From Chthonomonadaceae bacterium (GTDB taxonomy: Bacteria; Armatimonadota; Chthonomonadetes; Chthonomonadales; Chthonomonadaceae): a stretch of 58,664 bases of DNA. The notes below the pieces were generated by a model that saw only the letters and a program-made list of their open reading frames with translations, searched no databases and was not told the DNA's origin. The position numbers and the translations under genes are program-made. The stretch covers positions 1 to 58,664 of the forward strand of contig DAIDHN010000024.1 of the NCBI GenBank assembly GCA_027459665.1, read 5' to 3'. Shown piece after piece: positions 6,998 through 15,517 of the stretch; position 1 is the first letter of the stretch, and every line of letters starts with the position of its first letter.

Positions 6998-7983
6998 TGA
7001 AGCTTTCTCACAGCCTCACCCCCGCCCTGATCTGTTGTGCCCTTGCCGCCCCGGTTTTACCAGGCTGGGCGCAAAATCGTTCAACCGCACATGCGCTTCG
7101 TCTGCTGCATGAAATGGCCGATGCCTACAGGCAGCTGAACACGCTAGACCTTACCACGCGCACTTACGCCATAGAGCTTCCACAGCCTTCAAAAACCACT
7201 CCGCTGCCTGCGCTGATTACCTCACAGCTGCAGGGCAAAGCTACCGGCAGGGAATTGAGGCTGAAGGTGGAAAGACCCAATAAGCTGGTGTTCGCGGTGC
7301 GAAACAAAGACGATGGAGACGCCTCGATGTGGGTGTGCGACGGCCGCCGCCTCTGGTCGTATCTGCCCAACACCACCATAGGCAGCGCGCACGGCAATTT
7401 TTATACCCGCTCACATGCTCCGGCAAACCTGTCGGAACTGGCACGCATGAAAGATATGCCGCCCGGCTCGCTCGAACTGATGATGATGGAAGGGCTTGAC
7501 CCGTTTGCCCGGCTGGCTGCAATGGTGCAAAGCATTCGCTATGAGGGTGAAAAAACAATAGCAGGCGTTGTAACCAGTATTGTAGAACTGCACTCGCAGG
7601 CAAACGGCCAGTCGGTGCGCATTGCTTTTTGTATCGGCAAAACAGACCACCTGCTTTACCGAATGATCGTTCAGGAACGGCAGCTTCCTGCTGCTGCAAA
7701 CCCGGCGCTGGTAGGAGACCGCTTTGATGCGCTAGTGGAAAACAGCAGCCCGCATGCGAATAAAACCCCTGCTGTTCCCAGACCGGTGATGCGCATTACA
7801 CTCGACAACCGTATTCGGCAGCCGCAGTATTTTGGCTCAGATACCTTTTTCTTTGTAATACCCAAAAATGCGCAGAGGTACACGCCCATCAATGGCTCGC
7901 ATGTGCTTACTTTAGGTTCTGCCGGAATTCCCAATTCTGCAGGGCATCTGTACAACTTTCCTTTCTTGAAACACCGCCGCTGA
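6997..7983 (+). CDS. Exported LolA-like / DUF2092-like protein
   Basis: The 328-residue product opens with a Sec signal peptide (MKLSHSLTPALICCALAAPVL..., likely cleaved after GWAQ). The mature part has the LolA/LppX-like pattern: an N-terminal helix with LLHEMADAYRQLNTLDLTTR, a strand LRLKVERPNKLVFAV, and MWVCDGRRLWSYLPNT, which resembles the D-G-x-x-x-W-x-Y-x-P block of the DUF2092/outer-membrane-lipoprotein-carrier-like families. A role in lipid or lipoprotein handling in the periplasm is possible but inferred. The start overlaps the stop of the adenosyltransferase by one base; nadK follows after 19 bases. Confidence 0.7.
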   Translation: MKLSHSLTPALICCALAAPVLPGWAQNRSTAHALRLLHEMADAYRQLNTLDLTTRTYAIELPQPSKTTPLPALITSQLQGKATGRELRLKVERPNKLVFAVRNKDDGDASMWVCDGRRLWSYLPNTTIGSAHGNFYTRSHAPANLSELARMKDMPPGSLELMMMEGLDPFARLAAMVQSIRYEGEKTIAGVVTSIVELHSQANGQSVRIAFCIGKTDHLLYRMIVQERQLPAAANPALVGDRFDALVENSSPHANKTPAVPRPVMRITLDNRIRQPQYFGSDTFFFVIPKNAQRYTPINGSHVLTLGSAGIPNSAGHLYNFPFLKHRR

Positions 7984-8002
7984 GGCAAAGGCAGCATATT
8001 TT

Positions 8003-8884
8003 ATGGCCAGAACGATTGGTATGGTGGTGCATCGCAGCAACCCTCAGGCATGGGAACAGGCGCACCTGGTAATAGACTGGCTGCATAGCCAGGGCATAGA
8101 AGTATGGCTGGATGAGGCTTCTGCCCGGCGCCTGCACTGTGTAGAGCTTTCGATGCCCGAAGCAGGATGGGGCGGCACAGAGTTTATTGTTTCGCTGGGG
8201 GGAGACGGAACCATACTTTCGGCAGCGCGTATGGCGGCCCCGGCCGGCGTGCCCATTTTAGGGGTGCATCTGGGCCGGTTTGGCTTTATTGCCGAAGCTC
8301 ACCCTGTGGGGCTGCTTGCGCATTTGCAGCGCGCCTTGCAGGGGCATGTGCGCCTGGAAGAACGGCTGATGCTGCATACCGAGATTTTGCGGCATGGCGA
8401 GCGTATCTACGCAGGCATAGGTCTGAACGATGCCGTGGTGAAAAGCGCTTCCTCCAGCCTGCTTCATCTGCATCTGGTGCTGGCGGGCGGTTCTTTTGCT
8501 ACCTACCCTGCAGATGGGGTAATTATTGCCACCCCTACAGGTTCTACCGGCTACTCGCTTTCTGCGGGCGGCCCCATTGTAGAGCCGACGGTGCAGGCGC
8601 TGGTCATAACTCCCATTTGCCCGCATACTCTCAGCGCCCGCCCCATGGTGGTTCCGTGTACGCACAGTGTGGAAGTGCATCTGGAGGAGGAAGAAGAAGA
8701 GGCGCTGTTTAAGATGGATGGGCAGGAGGCAGTGACCATTCGGTGGGAAGACCGTGTAATGATACGCCGGTCTGAATACATTACCCGCCTCATGGCGCCA
8801 GAAATCAGTTCGTTTTACCGCAAGGTGCGGGGGCGATACCTTTATGGCGAGAGACAAAATGCCCCTGAAGCCAGCGGCCCGTAA
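8003..8884 (+). CDS. nadK: NAD kinase
   Basis: NadK phosphorylates NAD to NADP. The protein (293 aa) has the catalytic GGDGT motif at residues 66-70 followed by a Gly/Arg-rich loop, the NDAVV block, and the diagnostic PADGVIIATPTGSTGYSLSAGGPIV signature, then PICPHTLSARPMVVP. Length and order are normal. It continues the + operon after the LolA-like gene. Confidence 0.97.
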   Translation: MARTIGMVVHRSNPQAWEQAHLVIDWLHSQGIEVWLDEASARRLHCVELSMPEAGWGGTEFIVSLGGDGTILSAARMAAPAGVPILGVHLGRFGFIAEAHPVGLLAHLQRALQGHVRLEERLMLHTEILRHGERIYAGIGLNDAVVKSASSSLLHLHLVLAGGSFATYPADGVIIATPTGSTGYSLSAGGPIVEPTVQALVITPICPHTLSARPMVVPCTHSVEVHLEEEEEEALFKMDGQEAVTIRWEDRVMIRRSEYITRLMAPEISSFYRKVRGRYLYGERQNAPEASGP

Positions 8885-8988
8885 ATTTCACCCTCTATTC
8901 TTTTTGATGAGCAGTGTATAATTGATATAAGAATGCAGTATCAAAGTTGCACGCAAAATGGGCGTGCATGTGTGAAGGAGCTGGTCTA

Positions 8989-9774
8989 ATGACTAATATG
9001 CAGCGCGGGGCCGGGCAGTACTTCAATTCCTCCCGCAGCCCGGGCACACTGGGAATTATTGCAGCAAATGTCGCAGCGTTTTTTATAGGCGCTTTTTCTG
9101 CCAAACTCCTGAGCTACTTTGTGTTTGCTCCTGCTTTCTGGTTGACTCGGCCCTGGACGCTTGTTACCTGGTCGCTGGTTACGCATGACCCCATCAGCCT
9201 GCTGTTTTCAGCGCTATGGGCAATGTGGTGCTGCAGCAGCCTGGAAAGAAGCTGGGGCACAAAACAATTTCTTGGCTTTTATTTTGCAGTGAATATCATC
9301 ACCGCTCTTACCGTATGGGTAGGCGCTTCGCTGCTGAATGCGCACTTTCTTTTGCTCTCTGGTTTGTGGGCCGGGCTGGCAGCGCCAACCATAGCGTGGT
9401 GTACCATCAACCGCCGCGAATCTATCTCCTTTTTTGGCATAGTGCCAGTTTCCGCCCCTCTGCTGGCAGCAATAACGCTGGTGCTGCTTTGGTATTCGGT
9501 TGGGCCGCCTGTGCTGGGGCTGTTTGCGCTTTCGGGCTGCGCTGCCGCCTGGTGGTATGCATCGCGAGGCAGATATGCCTTTCAGGGGTATGCACCTGTG
9601 CAAAAGCACAAACCCAAACTGCGGCTGCACGATGTAGAACTGGAACCAATGGGGCCAAAAGGTCTGGCCCCCATGCAGCGCTACAAGGCATGGCAGGAAC
9701 GCCGTAAACTGAAAGCTCTGCTCAAACGCTCTTTCACCAAAAATGACCCCGAAGAAAGAAGCAACAAACGCTAG
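8989..9774 (+). CDS. Rhomboid-like membrane protein, probably not an active protease
   Basis: This 261-residue protein has about six hydrophobic segments. The segment RPWTLVTWSLVTHDPISLLFSALWAMWCCSSLERSWGTKQFLGFYF has the layout of the rhomboid L1 loop and TM2 (R-x-x-T-x-x-x-x-H...LE...G). The GxSG motif is changed to LLSGLWAGL (Ser124 kept, first Gly lost). The final helix, where the catalytic His should stand, reads LGLFALSGCAAAWWYA without a His. It is therefore best read as a rhomboid-superfamily pseudoprotease. A basic cytoplasmic tail (KAWQERRKLKALLKRS) closes it. ATG 8989 follows GAAGGAG. A symmetrical hairpin lies after the gene. Confidence 0.7.
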   Translation: MTNMQRGAGQYFNSSRSPGTLGIIAANVAAFFIGAFSAKLLSYFVFAPAFWLTRPWTLVTWSLVTHDPISLLFSALWAMWCCSSLERSWGTKQFLGFYFAVNIITALTVWVGASLLNAHFLLLSGLWAGLAAPTIAWCTINRRESISFFGIVPVSAPLLAAITLVLLWYSVGPPVLGLFALSGCAAAWWYASRGRYAFQGYAPVQKHKPKLRLHDVELEPMGPKGLAPMQRYKAWQERRKLKALLKRSFTKNDPEERSNKR

Positions 9775-9784
9775 CACAGGCCGC

Positions 9785-9804
9785 CTGCCGCCTTAAGGCG
9801 GCAG
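9785..9804. terminator. Hairpin between convergent genes
   Basis: A perfect 8-bp stem, CTGCCGCC-TTAA-GGCGGCAG, lies between the rhomboid-like gene (+) and the large exported protein (-). It could stop transcription from either side, although the following T-tract is weak. Confidence 0.5.
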
Positions 9805-9848
9805 CACCTGTTCTTTATTTGCCACACAAGTCAGCATGTTCTGCCGGT

Positions 9849-12800
9849 TTAGTGCGTCTCCAGCGTAATTGCCGCAATGCGCACTTGAGGCGCATTGGGC
9901 AAACGGATGGCAATCAGCTTGTGCATGCTGCTCACAGGTATGGTGATGGCATAAAGCGCCCTTGCACCCGGCACCGTGTTGTGCTGAACGGTGTGAACAG
10001 GCGAGAAAAAGCCAATCTGACCGGGATGCAGCGCCGGGTTACTCCAACTGGGCACTGCAATGGCGTACAGATTTGCCGAGACGCCGTTGGCTTCCTGAAA
10101 TTTCAGCTCCAGGCGGCAGGTGGTTCCCTCTGCAGCAGATGCAAGCAGCAGGTGTACCGATTTGTAGGTTCCTGCCTGTTTTCCCAAATCAATGAGCTGC
10201 CCGCGGCAGGCTATAAACTGGCTTGCTGCCTGGTTTTGCGGCAGCCAGCGGAATGAAATATGCCGGGGAGAGGTGATGCCCTTGCCGCCGTTTGCCTGCC
10301 AGAGACCAGAGGGTACGGTATCGGTGAGCGCGTAGGGAGGCAGCATGCTGGCCGGGAAGTTTTCACCTTTGCCGTCAAACCCGGCCTCCGCTTCCACGCG
10401 GTGCGCCCGTTTTTTGGAGGGCAGCGTGCGCAGCTGGCTCATGTCTACAAAATGCAGTTTTCCATTGATTACCCGAATTGGCAGCACCAGGGTTTCATTC
10501 GGGCTGGCGGCGCCGCGAGTGCTTGCCCATGTATCGCCCACCTTCACATCCCACACCAGGTAGTACAGCCCATTATAAGGCGGCACATTTACCCATGCCA
10601 GCAGGTTTGAGGCAGAAGCGCCCGGAGCAATGTTGGCGGTGAGGGGTGTGATTTCATCGTTGAATACTACTTCGGTGCCATCCATGTAATACCAGTGATA
10701 GCCCAGCGCCACGGCTTCTTTTTTCCAGGTTTGCACCCCTCTGTTTTTCAGGCTGAGCAAAACAGGCATGCGCTTGCCTGCAGGAAGCTGTGCAGGGGTG
10801 AGGCTGCCTGTGAAATCTACGCCAAAATCGTAGCGCCTTACTGCAATAGGCGCAAGCGGTATAGATACCCCCCGGTTGTGAGGTGTGGCAATTTCTACCT
10901 GTACCATGTCGGCGCCATAGTTTGCCAGCGGCAGCGGCGCTCCATCTGGACGGGTAAGCGGCAGCGGCACATCGACCGATACAACAGCGCCGGGCGCTGC
11001 AGATGTTTTGAGCAGCACAGTAGCATCTGCCGACTGTACAGGCTGCAGGCTGTTTTCCTCGCCGCGCGAATAGAGCCGCAAGGTAATTCTATAGCCAGGC
11101 TTCCAGCTAAAAGAGCCATCGTTGCGCAGCACAAGACGAACCATATATTCGCTGGCGGTTTCCAGTTCAGAATGCATGCTGCTGTATATCACCCTTGCCT
11201 GCATAAAAGCAGGGGAGGCTGCAGGCAGAATGGTTACTGGCAGCAGAAGGCTGTTTCCGGGGCTGTTTTCGCCCAGAAACGGGTTGCTGGAAGCCGCGGA
11301 CTGCAGGGTGGCCAGCCCGATTTGCAAGGTGTAGTCTCCGGGAGGCAGTGGTTTGCCGTCTGTGCCCAGCGCGGCAACCGGAAAACCGGCTTCGGTGTTG
11401 TGCAGGGGCATTACGCTGCTTATGAGCGGGGTAGGCGGGCTGTAGCCAACTACCCTGCCATTGCGCAGCCAGCGCACCGCCCATGCCACTGGCAGAGAAG
11501 GCGTTTCACTGCCCCAGGCCTGCGTACCTGTGTTTCGCGCCAGCACATGAATGGTGCATATTTCTCCTGCCTGCATTTGCAAAGGGGCATCGCTCCAAAG
11601 CATCTGCGCCGACTGCTGCGACAGCCCCAGCAGCCGCCGTTCCATTTCCACGGTAATATCGGCTGTGGCGTAGCCCTGTTCCAGCGAGGGGGCTATTTCA
11701 GAAGCGGTAGAAAACTGGTTCCAGCCATTCAGCAGCACCCAGGGAGCCTGGGTTTGCAGCGCCTGTTCCCAGTGCGCACGATAGGCAGCGCCCTCAAGCC
11801 GGGGCTGGTACTTGCTGAGAGCATTGGGGTGTGCGATTACAGGGTCGTACCCTGGCGAAATAGAGACCAGCTTCATCCAGCCGCCTGTGAGGCTGGTTAG
11901 CCCTCCAGAGGCTCCTGCCGGCGTGAACCGTCCGTCGAGTTTCGAGGTGAAATCGGGGGTGCCCAGCAGCAGCAGGTCGGTTTTATGAAACCGCGCAGCA
12001 AATCTGGCGCGCAGATAGTCTGGCCAGCCCGGCTGGTTTTTCAGTGCTTCTCCCCCTTGCAAAAAGAGCGGGCAGGCCATGCCTCCGCCATTGTTTGCGC
12101 TGAGCGGAACGGCCAGCCTGTCTGCAGGAGGCAGCGAGCTGTAAAAAACTGCTACAGCCTGCCAGAGACGCTGCGGGGTAAGAGAGCCTGCCGGCAGGTT
12201 TTTCAGATTGAGCATCAATCCAATTTGAGGCGCGGGCAGGTTGTTTTGCGCAGCGTACTGCAGCGCCCGGGCCAGTGCAGAAAGTGCGCCGGCAGGCTGC
12301 AGGCCGTGTGCGGTAAGTTGAAATTCGGGCAGCAGCGCCTCTATTCCTGCCAGCGAAGCATTGGTAAGCTGTGACAGCTGCCAGTTGGCACTGCGATACG
12401 AAAGCCAGGGGCCGGTTCCGTTGTAAGGGTGGTGCGCCAAAGCAGAGGCTCCGCTTTGCAGCGTCACATTTTGCGTGGGTGCATTGAGGCGGGGATTGCC
12501 CTGAAAGCCCTCGTTCAGAATGGCCAGAGTGAGCGGCGGAAGCGGCTGGGGCGCATGCGGCGCCGGTGCAGGCAGCACGGCGGCTGGCAGGGCAATAACA
12601 GGTCGCGGCGGTTCTGAGGCAAAAGGCGCTCTTATGCGCGCAATATCTGTTCTGGTGGCGTTTAGGCCGGTAAGTTCGGAGATGCTTACGCCAAACTGCA
12701 GAGATGTCTGCTCTGGCCACTCTCCCTGGCTGATGCGACCGTCTATAACAGGCGAGGTTTTTTCGGTATGCAGGCATACCGCCATTGCCGCAGAGCCTTT

Positions 12801-13526
12801 GGCGGGTGTGGTCTCAAACTCCATCTGGTTCCAGAGCGATGGGTTGAAAACGTCTTGTCTGGAGGTGGCTTTACTGCTCCAGCTGATCACGGCGGGGCTG
12901 TCTGAAGAGATGGAGAGGGCTGCGACGTTGAAACCGATTTTCATGCCTGGCGTGGGAATGCTTCCCAGGTCAACCCAGGGAATGGCGATTTCTACGGTGT
13001 AGCCCGGCATAAATGCGCCAGTAGCGCGCTGAATGCCGTGTTGCGTAACCTGAAACCTCAAAATGCGCTGCATAAGGGCCAGGCGGCGGGTCTCGCGCTC
13101 TGCTGGATTAGTAATTTTTTGCACTTGCTGCATTTCTGCAGTAAAGCCTTCCATGCCCTGAAAAAGCGGTGCAAGTTTGGAACCGCGGTAAAGCTGCACG
13201 CCTCCTTCGGCACTGGCTGCCAGAACAGCGGTATAGCTGTTTGGCTTGTTGGCAATGTGTTTCAGGTTGGTTTGCAGTGCAAAAACAACGGCATCGTCTT
13301 GCAGCGGATCGGAGAATGCTGTGCTGTTGGTTCCATGCAGGGTAGGTTTGTTGACTACGGCCGCTAAATAGAGATAGCGGTTGTTCCAGGCAGAATAGAC
13401 CTTGACATGATCTGACTGCTGAGAGGGAACTTGAAGAGCAGTTTGCGATGCTGCACAGTGCGGAAGCAGCAGGCTTGCTGTGAGGAGCGCTGCCAGCGCT
13501 GCGGCGCTCCGGACGGACATGGCCAT
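9849..13526 (-). CDS. Large exported multidomain protein: CBM9-like, GH99-like core, Ig-like repeats
   Basis: The product has 1225 residues. A signal peptide (about 1-27) precedes a region typical of CBM9/DOMON-like carbohydrate-binding modules: DHVKVYSAWNNRYLYLAAVV, DDAVVFALQT, YTVEIAIPW and GFNVAA. Around 320-640 lies an alpha/beta region ending in WVLLNGWNQFSTASEIAPS, which resembles the W-N-x-x-x-x-x-E-I-E-P-S block of GH99/DUF5010-like hydrolases. The second half looks like repeated beta-sandwich modules with NDGSFSWKPGYRITLRL and LKNRGVQTW patterns, as in NEW-type Ig-like domains. It probably acts on or binds extracellular polysaccharide; the substrate is unknown. ATG 13526 follows AAGGAG. 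Catalytic residues cannot be assigned with confidence. Confidence 0.7.
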   Translation of the reverse strand: MAMSVRSAAALAALLTASLLLPHCAASQTALQVPSQQSDHVKVYSAWNNRYLYLAAVVNKPTLHGTNSTAFSDPLQDDAVVFALQTNLKHIANKPNSYTAVLAASAEGGVQLYRGSKLAPLFQGMEGFTAEMQQVQKITNPAERETRRLALMQRILRFQVTQHGIQRATGAFMPGYTVEIAIPWVDLGSIPTPGMKIGFNVAALSISSDSPAVISWSSKATSRQDVFNPSLWNQMEFETTPAKGSAAMAVCLHTEKTSPVIDGRISQGEWPEQTSLQFGVSISELTGLNATRTDIARIRAPFASEPPRPVIALPAAVLPAPAPHAPQPLPPLTLAILNEGFQGNPRLNAPTQNVTLQSGASALAHHPYNGTGPWLSYRSANWQLSQLTNASLAGIEALLPEFQLTAHGLQPAGALSALARALQYAAQNNLPAPQIGLMLNLKNLPAGSLTPQRLWQAVAVFYSSLPPADRLAVPLSANNGGGMACPLFLQGGEALKNQPGWPDYLRARFAARFHKTDLLLLGTPDFTSKLDGRFTPAGASGGLTSLTGGWMKLVSISPGYDPVIAHPNALSKYQPRLEGAAYRAHWEQALQTQAPWVLLNGWNQFSTASEIAPSLEQGYATADITVEMERRLLGLSQQSAQMLWSDAPLQMQAGEICTIHVLARNTGTQAWGSETPSLPVAWAVRWLRNGRVVGYSPPTPLISSVMPLHNTEAGFPVAALGTDGKPLPPGDYTLQIGLATLQSAASSNPFLGENSPGNSLLLPVTILPAASPAFMQARVIYSSMHSELETASEYMVRLVLRNDGSFSWKPGYRITLRLYSRGEENSLQPVQSADATVLLKTSAAPGAVVSVDVPLPLTRPDGAPLPLANYGADMVQVEIATPHNRGVSIPLAPIAVRRYDFGVDFTGSLTPAQLPAGKRMPVLLSLKNRGVQTWKKEAVALGYHWYYMDGTEVVFNDEITPLTANIAPGASASNLLAWVNVPPYNGLYYLVWDVKVGDTWASTRGAASPNETLVLPIRVINGKLHFVDMSQLRTLPSKKRAHRVEAEAGFDGKGENFPASMLPPYALTDTVPSGLWQANGGKGITSPRHISFRWLPQNQAASQFIACRGQLIDLGKQAGTYKSVHLLLASAAEGTTCRLELKFQEANGVSANLYAIAVPSWSNPALHPGQIGFFSPVHTVQHNTVPGARALYAITIPVSSMHKLIAIRLPNAPQVRIAAITLETH

Positions 13527-13622
13527 CCTGAATTCTCCTTACAAATCGAAAATAACCCTGTATGCAGGGCATAAGAATAATGCTGCATTAGTGTAGCATA
13601 ATTTGCAGGAGAGGGGCAGGAG

Positions 13623-13658
13623 AAAAGGGTTGGCTGCACAGCAGCAGCCAACCCTTTT
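13623..13658 (-). terminator. Strong intrinsic terminator after the 509-aa exported protein gene
   Basis: A perfect 15-bp stem (AAAAGGGTTGGCTGC and its complement) with a 6-base loop, flanked by A and T runs, lies just downstream of the minus-strand gene that ends at 13676. Confidence 0.85.
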
Positions 13659-13675
13659 GCAGAAAGCGTGGAGAG

Positions 13676-15205
13676 CTATTTGCTTTCTATGCGCAGGTGG
13701 CCCGTGCGTGCATTGAAATGCACTTTCACGTTGAGCGCTTCTTTCACAAACGAGATCGGCACCATAGAGCGTCCATGATCCAGGAAGGGAGTTACCTGAA
13801 TATCCACCTTTTTGTTATTGATGGTGGCATGTTTGTGCCCAATGCGGAATATGATTTCGCTGGTGCTGTTGATTGCGCGCACTGTTTTGGAGTGGTTGTA
13901 CCAGTGTATCTGCCCGCCGGTATGTTCAAATATCTGACGGAATGGTGCAATGGGGATGCCATTGAGTACGCGGGGCGGCACATCAAACACAATGCGTGTG
14001 TTGTTGAAAGCCACCTGAATGCTTTTTGCTCCGTTGGTGAGCGGGCCGTGGCCCACTATCAGCGGTTCGACCCGGGCTGTTTCTGTTTTGCTGCGGAAGC
14101 CGGAAGAGGCCACTGCAAACGCGGGTGGCACTGCAGCGAAATTGCCCGAACGAATGGGTGCAAAGAGAGTGGGAGCTGCCAGGCGGGTAGCAGGCCTGTT
14201 GAATCGGAAGGCCGGGGCCGGGTTGGCCAGAATGCCTGCCATGTGCGGCTGCGGGGTCTGCATAACAGGAGCGTAGCTGGGTACGCTGGAAAGAGCGTGC
14301 TGCGCACTGGCGAGCGCCGGCGCCAGCGTATGGCTGGAGAATCGGGCGGGAGCGGTTTGCGCAACAGGAGAGACCGTTGCCGGAGAAAGCAGGGAAGGCG
14401 CTGCAATTGCTGGTGTTTCTGGTGCGCTGAGCGCCCCTTCTACATGCGACTTAAGCGCTGTAACGGGTGAGAGAAGCGCAGGCGAGTGAATATTGGCGTG
14501 CTGCGGAGTAAGCGTTTGCCGCACAGTGAAACCACCCGGGTTATTTACCAGAATGGGAATGTGCAGAGTTTGCACACGCACCTGGGTAGCACCGTCTATT
14601 ACCTCTACTGTAATGGTGTGGGGGCCGTTGGAGATGTGTGCGCTGTTCCAGTTGAAGGTAAAGGGAGCATAGTTGCTCAGCTCAAGAAAGTGGTTGTCTA
14701 TGAAGAAGCTTACAAAAGGCTGCGAGATGGTGGGGTCTACTTTTACCTGAAGCGGCACAACGCCCTGCACCGTGGCATTGGCCTGCGGGTACACCATTGC
14801 AACGGGGCCGGCTGGAGCTGGCTGGCTGCTGCGAACGCTGAGGTGTGCGGCAGATGAATTGCCTTGCAGATCAGAAGCTTCTACTGTGATGAGGTGAACT
14901 CCGGGCGGCAGCAGGGAAACAGGCACCTTGAATTCAATCTCTCCATCGCCCGAACGGGTATACAGTGGTTTGTGGCTTACCATAGCTCCATCAATAAAGA
15001 GCTTGATGAAGCCGATATTGCCATGGTGAAAATGCACGGTAACGGGCACATAGTTTCCGTTTTCGGTGCTTGCAGAAGTGATAGAAAGCTGCAGGCCGCC
15101 TGTTTGCGCTACAGTATGGTTGTCGGCCAGAGCCGGTTTATTTACTGCAGTAATACCAAACCCTGCGCCGGCAGCCAGCGCCAGCACAAAGGCCATCTTT
15201 TTCAT
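13676..15205 (-). CDS. Exported protein with Ig-like domains and a copper-amine-oxidase-N-type domain
   Basis: The 509-residue product starts with a signal peptide (MKKMAFVLALAAGAGFGITAV). Two beta-sandwich modules follow (about 35-130 and 135-230), with the PVTVHF...VKLFIDG and NGPHTITVEVIDG patterns of bacterial Ig-like folds. A long Ala/Pro-rich linker spans about 235-385. The last 120 residues (VVNGIPIAPFR-like stretch, HWYNHSKTVRA, DHGRSMVPISFVKEAL) are the copper-amine-oxidase N-terminal-like domain often found in cell-wall or surface proteins. No enzyme active site is seen; a structural or adhesive surface role is likely. GGAGGG precedes the ATG, and a good minus-strand promoter lies about 200 bases upstream. 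Confidence 0.8.
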   Translation of the reverse strand: MKKMAFVLALAAGAGFGITAVNKPALADNHTVAQTGGLQLSITSASTENGNYVPVTVHFHHGNIGFIKLFIDGAMVSHKPLYTRSGDGEIEFKVPVSLLPPGVHLITVEASDLQGNSSAAHLSVRSSQPAPAGPVAMVYPQANATVQGVVPLQVKVDPTISQPFVSFFIDNHFLELSNYAPFTFNWNSAHISNGPHTITVEVIDGATQVRVQTLHIPILVNNPGGFTVRQTLTPQHANIHSPALLSPVTALKSHVEGALSAPETPAIAAPSLLSPATVSPVAQTAPARFSSHTLAPALASAQHALSSVPSYAPVMQTPQPHMAGILANPAPAFRFNRPATRLAAPTLFAPIRSGNFAAVPPAFAVASSGFRSKTETARVEPLIVGHGPLTNGAKSIQVAFNNTRIVFDVPPRVLNGIPIAPFRQIFEHTGGQIHWYNHSKTVRAINSTSEIIFRIGHKHATINNKKVDIQVTPFLDHGRSMVPISFVKEALNVKVHFNARTGHLRIESK

Positions 15206-15517
15206 GCAGTGTTACCCTCCTTTTGAGAAATGGACTGCGCAGCAAATGCCCCCGCACAAATGCAATTACCCGCCGGCGCTGCATACGCAAAATTTCAAAG
15301 TGTGCAGAGAAAACCTGCTTAGCGGGCGGCAGACACACAGCAGCCAAATTTGCCTGGCTATAACGGGAATTGTGCCGCACGAGCAGGATGCCCTGATATT
15401 ACGACGTACTGTAACACATTCCAATGCATATGTCAAGCATATTTTTTTAAGCATTGCCTGTTTTTTGAAAACAGGCGCGCTTTACTGCAAAAACGGCTCT
15501 GCGATATGCTGCGGCAG
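15206..15517. other. Intergenic region with no gene seen
   Basis: This 312-base gap between two minus-strand genes carries a consensus-like promoter (15408-15436, minus) and a GCCTGTTTT-TTG-AAAACAGGC hairpin (15456-15476) that may end transcripts of the upstream terpene-cyclase-like gene. No convincing small gene was found. Confidence 0.6.
15408..15436 (-). promoter_or_regulatory. Sigma-70-type promoter for the 509-aa exported protein
   Basis: Read on the minus strand, TTGACA (15436-15431) is separated by exactly 17 bases from TACAGT (15413-15408). The predicted transcript starts about 195 bases before the ATG at 15205. Confidence 0.7.

Noticed and set aside
14056-14075. GGTTCGACCC resembling a tRNA T-arm
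   Set aside because: It lies inside the 509-aa protein gene and no cloverleaf can be drawn around it.
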